From contig JAXHVQ010000103.1 of NCBI GenBank assembly GCA_034189065.1, positions 1 to 21,365 on the forward strand: a stretch of 21,365 nt of DNA. The letters are read 5' to 3'. This document shows, in pieces, positions 15,992 through 21,365 of this stretch (its first letter is position 1; each line of letters opens with the position of its first letter). A program made the position numbers and the translations under genes. The notes below the pieces were generated by a model, which searched no databases, was not told the DNA's origin, and saw nothing but the letters and a program-made list of their open reading frames with translations. The stretch comes from FACHB-1406 sp034189065. Lineage in GTDB: Bacteria > Cyanobacteriota > Cyanobacteriia > Cyanobacteriales > Spirulinaceae.

Positions 15992-16130
15992 GTAGAGTGC
16001 TGTTAGTGCAGCGTAACACACCGTTGCTTATCCAAAACAACTAAGTAGGGTGCCGTTAGCGCAGCGCAGGTGCACCGTTGCTCATACAAAACAACCCTAA
16101 GTAGTAGGGTGCCGTTAGCGTAACGCACTG
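15989..16130 (+). repeat. Three tandem copies of a dispersed ~55-nt repeat between K and Y genes
   Basis: Copies start at about 15989, 16041 and 16097. Each begins CTAAGTAG.GTGC(C/T)GTTAG and contains GCAGCG and CACCGTTGC-type ends; the third is shorter. Copies have diverged by a few bases. The same element is present once, inverted, at 12923-12953. The array widens the K-Y spacer to 206 bases and may separate or attenuate expression of the two genes. Confidence 0.8.
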
Positions 16131-16197
16131 CTATGAGTCGCGTCTTTTTTCAATTCATTTAAACCTAGCCTTTACCCATTGACAATAGGAGCAAAAT

Positions 16198-17298
16198 ATG
16201 AATGTTCTAGATTTCCCTTCAACTCAATCTTCTCATGGGATCGAAGAAACCCTTCAAGATATTGTTCGCCAAGTTCATTTCAACTCAAATTTCCGCATTC
16301 AACATCCCGATTACCAACCGTTTGAACTGCCTGCGGAAGTCGCAGAGCGATTTGCAAAAGTGCCTGAAGAAATCCGGCATCGTTACCAAAGTTTGCAACT
16401 GCGCAGCTTTATCTATGGCATCTACTATAACGGTTCAATGAAAACCAGTTTAGCTCTCGATGCGCCTCAAAATCAACTTCAATTGGACTTGGAAAATAAC
16501 ACTATTTTGGGCATCGATACCGGATTTTTCGAGCGACTTCACGAGAGCAACCAAGGGGAAGGTTATTTCGACCCAGATTGGCTCATTTTGCAAGAAAAAA
16601 ATGACAATAATCTTGTGGTTCAAAAAGGAGAGTTGAAACTGCATATCGAACGCGATCGCCATCTTCAAGGCGATGCAAAATCGGCGATAGTCGGAAATCT
16701 GGTTCCTATAAAAATGCCTAAAAACTTGATGCAAAACGGATTTTACATGGCAGTTGGCGATGCAGGAACTCAAAGTCTGAAAGCAGTAGACTCTCTCCCA
16801 GAAACCGTGCGCATTTACTTGAACCTAACCCCAGAAGGGGCAGTTTCCGTGATGAAGAGTCTAACTCGGGAATTCAACAATATCAATCTTCCGTTTACGT
16901 TCAAAGTATTATACAATCCCGGAGATTACGAACGGTACGATTCGGCTGTTTTTTACTTTGAAAAGCATCAACATAAATCTGTTTGGTCGGTGTTCCAGAC
17001 AATTTATGAGGAAAATGAGGCATATTTTCAGCCACAAATTCCCCTATTTACTAAATTGCTTGCACCTGGACTAGGGTTAGCAGAAGAACCTGACGCAAAG
17101 TTTGGCGCGAACGAAAGTTTTGGCATGAATCGCTGTCAAATTGTTGCCAATGGTTTGCTAGATGCTTGGCAAAGGGGAGATAACTCGCCTGAAGGTCGGA
17201 TGGAGGCAATCGTTCAACAGTTTTCCTTGTTGGGAATCGATCTCGATCGCGCTTATCTCAATGCTAAGTCTGAAGATATTTACGAATCCTTGAAATGA
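16198..17298 (+). CDS. HopA1-family protein, putative RiPP phosphothreonine/phosphoserine lyase (LxmY-like)
   Basis: A 366-residue protein starting at ATG 16198, with AGGAG 6 bases upstream. The C-terminal half carries HopA1-family features: 'VRIYLNLTPEGAVSVMKSL' (~203-221), the beta-strand 'FTFKVLYNPGDYERYDSAVF' (~235-255), and 'FGANESFGMNRCQIVANGLL' (~301-320). HopA1 was named for a Pseudomonas type III effector. In class V lanthipeptide loci a HopA1-type protein (LxmY) eliminates phosphate from Ser/Thr phosphorylated by K, yielding dehydroalanine or dehydrobutyrine. The kinase-like gene lies upstream and precursor peptides downstream. The reductase ATG overlaps its stop (ATGATG), so the two are translationally coupled. 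There is no signal peptide. Cyclase activity is not established. Confidence 0.85.
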   Translation: MNVLDFPSTQSSHGIEETLQDIVRQVHFNSNFRIQHPDYQPFELPAEVAERFAKVPEEIRHRYQSLQLRSFIYGIYYNGSMKTSLALDAPQNQLQLDLENNTILGIDTGFFERLHESNQGEGYFDPDWLILQEKNDNNLVVQKGELKLHIERDRHLQGDAKSAIVGNLVPIKMPKNLMQNGFYMAVGDAGTQSLKAVDSLPETVRIYLNLTPEGAVSVMKSLTREFNNINLPFTFKVLYNPGDYERYDSAVFYFEKHQHKSVWSVFQTIYEENEAYFQPQIPLFTKLLAPGLGLAEEPDAKFGANESFGMNRCQIVANGLLDAWQRGDNSPEGRMEAIVQQFSLLGIDLDRAYLNAKSEDIYESLK

Positions 17299-18311
17299 TG
17301 CAAATTACAGATTTAACAGTTGTCAAACCGGCGGTCGAGACTCAGCCAACGTTAAGCGATCGCGCCAAATCAAATCTCCCCTTTTACCGCAAACTAGGAC
17401 GGACTGACTTAACGGTTAGCTGTTTGGGATTAGGAGGAGGGGGAAAGATTTCTAGCGAAGATACGCTGTATGCCTTCGACCGAGGAATCAATTACTTTTT
17501 CTATTCCAGCGACCTGCACCACTACATCTATAGTTCCATGTCTGAAGCGCTGCGAAAGTTATGCGGGCGCAAATCGGCAGTGCGAGAGAAAGTAGTGCTG
17601 GCAACGGTGACTTATATCAAGAATCCAGAAGTTGCCCTTGCTGCTTTGTTGGATCAGTTTGTAGAATTGGGAATTGATTATATCGATGTCTTGTTTTGGG
17701 GATGGATTGGTTCTAACGACGGAAAGGCATTTGAAGATTGCCTACATCTTTCCCCCGACTTACGAGGCGCGAATTCAGTTTACCAACGCACCGTTGAAAA
17801 GTTTTTCGGCGCTTCAGAGCGGCTGAAGAAAATGGGGGCAGTGCGTTATATTGGTGCCTCATTTCACGATTTGAATCTGGCGCGGCAATGGTCGAATAGT
17901 CCCCTATTAGATGTAGTGATGGTGAGGCATAATGCCGCCCACCGTTCCGCTCAAAAACAGGTCTTTCATCAGTTAGACGAGGAAGAGGTGCAGCGTCCCG
18001 GCATCGTCACGTTCAAGTCTACAGGGTCTCATACCGGTGCGCTGTGGAATGCGCCTGGGGGGTTGCCTGTGGGGTGTTGGCAACCTTCCGTCCCCGATCT
18101 TTATCGGTACTCGTTGAGTCAGAACTGTGTCGATGTTTGCTTGACGGGGTTGAAGTGTCGCGAAGAGATCGATGCTGCGATCGCGGGCGTTCGGAAAGGT
18201 AAGTTAACCGCTGCTGAAATCGATTATCTCAACCTTTACGGAGATTTACATCGCGATCGCATTTCTGCACGCGATATTCCGCCAGAACGCTTGATTTATC
18301 GAGACTGCTGA
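17295..18311 (+). CDS. Divergent aldo/keto reductase-family protein in the RiPP operon
   Basis: A 338-residue TIM-barrel protein. 'YRKLGRTDLTVSCLGLGGGG' (~31-50) and 'LGIDYIDVLFWGW' (~125-137) are clear aldo/keto reductase landmarks, and 'VRYIGASFHD' (~183-192) continues the fold. The usual Asp-Tyr-Lys-His tetrad looks altered: the Asp of 'FFDT' is Tyr70 ('NYFFYSSD'), the Lys of 'ATK' is Val105 ('VLATVTY'), and the His of 'LLLH' becomes Trp135/Gly136. A Tyr may remain at 77. It may thus do a non-standard reduction (for example of a dehydroamino acid) or another job. The gene overlaps the HopA1 stop at ATGATG 17295, so co-translation is likely. Its product is cytosolic. Confidence 0.8.
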   Translation: MMQITDLTVVKPAVETQPTLSDRAKSNLPFYRKLGRTDLTVSCLGLGGGGKISSEDTLYAFDRGINYFFYSSDLHHYIYSSMSEALRKLCGRKSAVREKVVLATVTYIKNPEVALAALLDQFVELGIDYIDVLFWGWIGSNDGKAFEDCLHLSPDLRGANSVYQRTVEKFFGASERLKKMGAVRYIGASFHDLNLARQWSNSPLLDVVMVRHNAAHRSAQKQVFHQLDEEEVQRPGIVTFKSTGSHTGALWNAPGGLPVGCWQPSVPDLYRYSLSQNCVDVCLTGLKCREEIDAAIAGVRKGKLTAAEIDYLNLYGDLHRDRISARDIPPERLIYRDC

Positions 18312-18356
18312 TGACAAAAGACCTGGGTTTTAGGTTCACAGCTTATTCCCAAAAAA

Positions 18357-18387
18357 GCTGATGGCTGACCGCTGACGGCTGACAGCT
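18357..18387. repeat. Heptanucleotide tandem repeat (GCTGANN x4)
   Basis: GCTGATG, GCTGACC, GCTGACG and GCTGACA in succession, in the spacer before the parvulin gene. Confidence 0.8.
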
Positions 18388-18414
18388 ACTAACAATAACC
18401 AAGGACAAATAACC

Positions 18415-19185
18415 ATGCAAGAAACATTGAAACCTTTCGTATTCCCCGAAGTCAAACCGGCGACGGATGAGGAGATTCTCGCCTATCTGCGCCAGTCTCA
18501 TCAATTGACTGAAATTGCGGTTGCTGCGGAGGAAAATGCCTCGATTTTGGCGGTTTGCGAGCAATTTGGGATTGCGGTATCGGACGAAGAATTACAAGTG
18601 GCGGGAGATACCTTTCGTCAGGAGAATCGACTGCTGGGTACGTCGGAAACCTTAGCTTGGTTGGCACAGCAGCGCATTTCCGTCGAGGACTGGTCCCAGG
18701 GAGTTCGGATTTCGCTGTTGCGGCAGAAGTTGAAGGAACATCTGTTTGGCGAAGCGGTGGATAATCATTATATAGGCGATCGCGATCTTTATAAACGAGT
18801 GGCGCTATCTCAGATTTTAGTACGCGACCTGACCGCAGCGATGAAGATCGTCCATGCACTTCGAGAGGGAACCGCTTCTTTTTGCGCGTTGGCGTTGGAA
18901 CAGTCGAAGGGGAAGCAGTCTAAGGAAAATGGCGGTTTTGTCGGGGTGCGATTTTTAGCGGAATTGCTGCCGGAAATTGCCGAAGCTGTTTCCAAAGCTG
19001 CGGAAGGGGAGGTTATCGAGCCCGTGCAAACGAAGCTAGGGTACCACATTCTCCGGGTTGAGAAGTGGTTTCCGGCTGAATTGGGCGAAGTCAGGGAACA
19101 GGTGTTGGAATCTCTGTTTCAGGGTTGGTTGAAAGGGAATGGGGCTGAAAATAACCCTGAAATCAATTTCACCGCCGATTTGTAG
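18415..19185 (+). CDS. Cytoplasmic parvulin-type peptidyl-prolyl isomerase in the RiPP operon
   Basis: A 256-residue protein starting at ATG 18415, with AAGGA 9 bases before it. Residues ~17-112 form a helical SurA-N-like chaperone part. Residues ~128-220 form a rotamase (PpiC/parvulin) domain: 'VALSQILVRDL', the 'GGFVGVRFLAELLPEIAEAV' strand-helix and 'TKLGYHILRVEKW'. The first active-site His of canonical parvulins ('A-H-I-L-V') is Gln133 here, a substitution that also occurs in other homologues. There is no signal peptide, unlike SurA or PrsA, so it works in the cytoplasm. It is the last gene before the terminator. With a Pro-rich core in precursor 2, a role in precursor folding or processing is plausible but inferred. 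Confidence 0.85.
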   Translation: MQETLKPFVFPEVKPATDEEILAYLRQSHQLTEIAVAAEENASILAVCEQFGIAVSDEELQVAGDTFRQENRLLGTSETLAWLAQQRISVEDWSQGVRISLLRQKLKEHLFGEAVDNHYIGDRDLYKRVALSQILVRDLTAAMKIVHALREGTASFCALALEQSKGKQSKENGGFVGVRFLAELLPEIAEAVSKAAEGEVIEPVQTKLGYHILRVEKWFPAELGEVREQVLESLFQGWLKGNGAENNPEINFTADL

Positions 19186-19224
19186 GGACGTTCAATTGAA
19201 TATCCCTTGGCGGTTCGTTTGTAG

Positions 19225-19291
19225 GGTGGGTTAGGCGCGAGTCCGATCTGTCGGAAAAAACCATAACTTTTCGTCCGCGCCGTAACCCACC
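19225..19291. repeat. Palindromic intergenic element
   Basis: GGTGGGTTAGGCGCG (19225-19239) pairs with CGCGCCGTAACCCACC (19276-19291) with one bulged base. It looks like a non-autonomous palindromic element. Confidence 0.75.
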
Positions 19292-19313
19292 GGCTCGTAT
19301 TTTGTAGCTCGTT

Positions 19314-19347
19314 ACTGTCTCCGATTGGATTGGAGACAGTTTTTTTT
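19314..19347 (+). terminator. Strong Rho-independent terminator of the RiPP enzyme operon
   Basis: ACTGTCTCC and GGAGACAGT form a perfect 9-bp stem around the loop GATTGGATT, followed by eight T. It lies ~130 bases after the parvulin stop and separates the enzyme genes from the precursor genes. Confidence 0.92.
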
Positions 19348-19641
19348 GGAAAAGATAATTTTAAGAGACAAAAAGTTGACTGTTTTGTAACAAAAGCTTT
19401 CCAGCTATTAAGGTGTTGTAAATTTAAAAATGTTTTTTTTGTGATTTGAATTTAAAATCGAGACAAAAAACTAACACTTATTGTAATTTGGAATAGGCAA
19501 AAAGACTTGTTTCTTTCAAAAATAGGCTTTACAGTTATTACAGAAGCCAAAAAAGTGAAAGCTTGAAGCTTCTACAAATCATAAGTTTGTCTTGTCTGGC
19601 AAACGTATTGCTCAAAAAAGTAAAATCAGGAGAAATTAACA

Positions 19642-19836
19642 ATGGCTACAATCAACATCTCTAACTTGTCTCCCACGGGCGCTGAACTGTTTGGCGATTC
19701 TGAAAGTTTTTTGAACGATCTTCTTGATGATGATATGATTTTCGGTGGAGGAGGAAATTTTTTGTGGTCAGCTGTTTGTCATAATAAAGATGGAGGTAAA
19801 ATTTTGTGGAGTGTTTATCAATGGGATAACAAATAA
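19642..19836 (+). CDS. RiPP precursor peptide 1 (one-Cys core)
   Basis: A 64-residue peptide starting at ATG 19642, with AGGAGA at 19628-19633. The leader begins MATINISNLSPTGAELFGDS and continues ESFLNDL; it is acidic and ends in a Gly run (residues 35-38), a double-Gly-type processing site. The 26-residue core has Ser43, Cys46 (SAVC) and Ser57, so at most one thioether ring could form, with Ser43 or Ser57 as partner. A second Gly-Gly at 51-52 could allow a shorter 12-residue product. It shares 25 of its first 27 residues with precursor 2. Class V-like RiPP substrate by context. Confidence 0.85.
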   Translation: MATINISNLSPTGAELFGDSESFLNDLLDDDMIFGGGGNFLWSAVCHNKDGGKILWSVYQWDNK

Positions 19837-19879
19837 ACTTGTTTTTGAGTTGGCTGATTAAGTCACTAAAAAGCCAGTC

Positions 19880-19943
19880 GTAGGGTGGGCAAGGGATAAA
19901 ATTTTACTGACCTTTCATAATTGAGAACATTCCCTTGCCCACC
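19880..19943. repeat. Palindromic element A after precursor 1
   Basis: GGTGGGCAAGGGA (19884-19896) pairs perfectly with TCCCTTGCCCACC (19931-19943). A closely related element follows precursor 2. Together they show that the precursor gene was duplicated with its 3' element. Confidence 0.9.
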
Positions 19944-20016
19944 ACTTCTGGAAGTCGTGACTTTAACTTGTCAGATAAACCCATTGTTCAAAAAAGTAAA
20001 TCAGGAGAAATCAACA

Positions 20017-20208
20017 ATGGCTACAATCAATATCTCTAATTTGTCTCCCGCTGGCGCTGAATTGTTTGGCGATTCTGAAAGCTATCTCAACGATCTGACC
20101 AATGAGGAACTTAATGCAACTGGTGGTATAAAAATCACAACAACTACTGTGTTTACAATGCCCTGGACACCCCCCTTGTGGCCGACAATTCCCCCTAGAC
20201 GGTGGTAA
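20017..20208 (+). CDS. RiPP precursor peptide 2 (Cys-free, Thr/Pro-rich core)
   Basis: A 63-residue peptide starting at ATG 20017, with AGGAGA at 20003-20008; an in-frame extension to 19921 is ignored because the conserved leader starts here. The leader MATINISNLSPAGAELFGDS continues ESYLNDLTNEELNATGG, a double-Gly site. The 26-residue core (38-63) starts IKITTTTVFTMPW, then has TPPLWPTIPP, and ends RRW. It holds seven Thr (41-44, 47, 51, 57) and six Pro, but no Cys and no Ser. No lanthionine can form within it; Thr dehydration to dehydrobutyrine is possible. The many Pro suggest the operon's parvulin acts on it. Confidence 0.85.
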   Translation: MATINISNLSPAGAELFGDSESYLNDLTNEELNATGGIKITTTTVFTMPWTPPLWPTIPPRRW

Positions 20209-20235
20209 TTTACTGTAAAAAATCGGTTTTAGTTT

Positions 20236-20299
20236 GTAGGGTGGGCAAGGCATACAATCATCTTAACTTTCCATGAATAATAATATTTCCTTGCTCACC
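20236..20299. repeat. Palindromic element B after precursor 2
   Basis: GGTGGGCAAGG (20240-20250) pairs with CCTTGCTCACC (20289-20299) with one G-T. It begins GTAGGGTGGGCAAGG as element A does and ends in the same CACTTCTG, so it is a copy of element A. Confidence 0.85.
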
Positions 20300-20313
20300 A
20301 CTTCTGAGTAAAA

Positions 20314-20389
20314 GGTGGGCAGTCCAAAGCGTTTAAATCAAAATAAATTGATTGATTTGAAAAAGACTGCCCACCCTACATTTTACTGA
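20314..20389. repeat. Palindromic element C
   Basis: GGTGGGCAGTC (20314-20324) pairs perfectly with GACTGCCCACC (20375-20385), followed by CTAC. It is related in its GGTGGGCA arms to elements A and B, but the interior differs. Confidence 0.85.
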
Positions 20390-20480
20390 ACTGCGAATGA
20401 TTAACGAGTCAACAAGATAACGGCATGACAGGGCGCTTAATCTGTAGCCCAAATTTCGATTTTCGATATTACAAGAATAT

Positions 20481-20987
20481 TTAAATTCGAGCGCTCGAAC
20501 TTTCAGACCGCCGAGCGACCGCCAAACGGTCTTTATAAAACTCATCCAAGGACGCACCAAACTGACCTCCTCGTAGCTGAATTCCTAAAGCATCCATGAC
20601 TGCCAAAACATCCAAAAAACTGGCATTTTTGTAGTTATTTTTTTCGTAAGCTTTAACTTGCTCTTCGGTGCGATCGCACAAATCTGCTAGCTCCTTTTGC
20701 GTGAGCTTAAAGGCAATTCTGGCTTTAATTAAAAGCGTTGAAAGTTGATTAATATCATTAAGCTCGAGCAAGACGGATTGGTGAGGATCGTGGGAAATGA
20801 GAGCTTCGTATTCCGCGATCTCATCTTGAAGGTTCCGAAGCTGACTTTTGTAAGACTCCTGAAGAAGCTGCCATCCGTCAGGGTCTTCCCTTTTCTTCTC
20901 TTCATTCTGACGCACTGCTACGAGCGATCGCGCGAATTGATCGGCCCAACTTTTTGTCACCTGATACTCGCGTTCGTTTTTAATCAT
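20481..20987 (-). CDS. XRE-type helix-turn-helix regulator with N-terminal coiled coil (possible antitoxin)
   Basis: A 168-residue protein from ATG 20987 (MIKNEREYQVTKSWADQF); GAGG lies ~8 bases upstream, while a GTG at 20996 is less well placed. Residues ~40-70 form a helical Gln/Glu-rich segment. Residues ~83-138 form an XRE helix-turn-helix ('LLIKARIAFKLTQKELADLC', then 'EEQVKAYEKNNYKNASF'). The C-terminal part ('LGIQLRGGQFGASL') may contact a partner. The upstream gene on the same strand, ~50 bases away, is a DUF6932-like protein. Pairs of this kind look like toxin-antitoxin or autoregulated modules, but that is inference. Confidence 0.8.
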   Translation of the reverse strand: MIKNEREYQVTKSWADQFARSLVAVRQNEEKKREDPDGWQLLQESYKSQLRNLQDEIAEYEALISHDPHQSVLLELNDINQLSTLLIKARIAFKLTQKELADLCDRTEEQVKAYEKNNYKNASFLDVLAVMDALGIQLRGGQFGASLDEFYKDRLAVARRSESSSARI

Positions 20988-21037
20988 GGTTCCCACCTCG
21001 ATAAATCAATAGCAACAATTCCTTTATAATTTTCCAC

Positions 21038-21365
21038 TCAATCTTGCTGAAAAAACTCTATTGACATTGTACCGTCATCACCCACTAGCTGGTCTGAGAG
21101 TAAAATATCGCCTCGGTATTTCGCTTTTTGCATCTCGCGATCGTAAAAATTTAGCAAACTTGGGGCATAAGTTCTCAGATAATCGATATCAACCTCTTCC
21201 CGATCCCAACAAGCATCAAAATCATTCGGATTAGATTCGTTTGTGACAAAGCTTCCATTAATATAGATAGCACAACACCCGGCAGCTTTTAGTTGCTCCA
21301 TTGCCCTTTGAAGTCCTTGAATCAAGCGGAGTCGTTTGGGAGTTGTGCCAAATCGCTCCAGAAAA
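21038..21365 (-). CDS. DUF6932-like nucleotidyltransferase-fold protein, 5' end beyond window
   Basis: The frame is open to the window edge, so the N-terminus is missing; the visible part is 108 codons including the stop. It reads from the edge 'FLERFGTTPKRLRLIQGLQR', then 'AAGCCAIYINGSFVTNESNP' and 'NDFDACWDREEVD'. The Gly-Ser-Phe followed by Asp-x-Asp (NGSF...DFDACW) is the nucleotidyltransferase-fold metal motif, and the overall string matches what I know of DUF6932 proteins. The C-terminus 'DGTMSIEFFQQD' is short. It is encoded just upstream of the XRE gene, same strand. It could be a nucleotidyltransferase toxin; activity is unproven. Confidence 0.75.
   Translation of the reverse strand, partial: FLERFGTTPKRLRLIQGLQRAMEQLKAAGCCAIYINGSFVTNESNPNDFDACWDREEVDIDYLRTYAPSLLNFYDREMQKAKYRGDILLSDQLVGDDGTMSIEFFQQD

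Larger units (their letters stand above)
19186..19641. other. 456-base leader between enzyme operon and first precursor
   Basis: No gene seen. It begins with a palindromic repeat (19225-19291) and a terminator (19314-19347). From 19348 it is AT-rich, with an inverted repeat GGCTT 19525-19529/AAGCC 19544-19548 and a GAAGCTTC palindrome at about 19564-19571. It probably carries the precursor promoter. I cannot name convincing -35 and -10 boxes. Confidence 0.5.

Noticed and set aside
19921..20016. N-terminal extension of precursor 2
   Set aside because: This part overlaps the palindromic element A; the conserved leader and AGGAGA fix the start at 20017.

Overview
The window is cyanobacterial. 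HIP1-type GCGATCGC octamers are scattered through genes and spacers. The gene content includes AMIN-type amidase, HpnH, an extra GspE-type ATPase and many conserved cyanobacterial hypotheticals. Short heptanucleotide tandem repeats lie in at least seven intergenic places, which suggests a filamentous-type cyanobacterium. The genus cannot be read from this sequence.

Left part (1-5446): the end of a Pro-rich protein with a GspC/PilP-like C-terminal domain; a TIGR04376-like coiled-coil protein; an array of 14-nt repeats; a small membrane protein; a MacB/LolD-type ABC ATPase; a secreted AMIN/Amidase_3 cell-wall amidase; the 5' stub of a tnpB gene with its hairpin; and a lone Mn/Zn-type ABC permease.

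Middle (5447-14692): an HD-superfamily protein converges on leuD across a shared hairpin. Upstream of leuD is a spacer with a folded, pseudoknot-capable element between two heptad arrays. It is followed by a GNAT acetyltransferase, an Uma2-family nuclease fragment, hpnH (hopanoid side-chain radical SAM enzyme), a helical conserved hypothetical, a small secreted unknown, a secreted ricin-lectin/CHAP hydrolase and a standalone GspE/PilB-like ATPase.

Right part (14849-20208) is the highlight: a RiPP locus. Four enzyme genes run in one direction: an APH-fold kinase-like protein, a HopA1-family protein, a divergent aldo/keto reductase and a cytoplasmic parvulin. They end at a strong intrinsic terminator. 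Two precursor genes follow, sharing 25 of the first 27 leader residues but with unrelated 26-residue cores after a Gly-Gly motif. A kinase plus HopA1 pair is the signature of class V lanthipeptide synthetases (LxmK/LxmY type). Core 1 has one Cys. Core 2 has no Cys or Ser but seven Thr and six Pro, so it cannot form a lanthionine within itself. My reading is that Thr is phosphorylated by K and phosphate eliminated by Y, giving dehydrobutyrine residues, with the reductase and prolyl isomerase as tailoring or folding partners. No exporter or leader protease lies in the window.

The right edge holds an XRE-type regulator and, upstream of it on the same strand, a truncated DUF6932-like nucleotidyltransferase-fold protein, a possible toxin-antitoxin-like pair.
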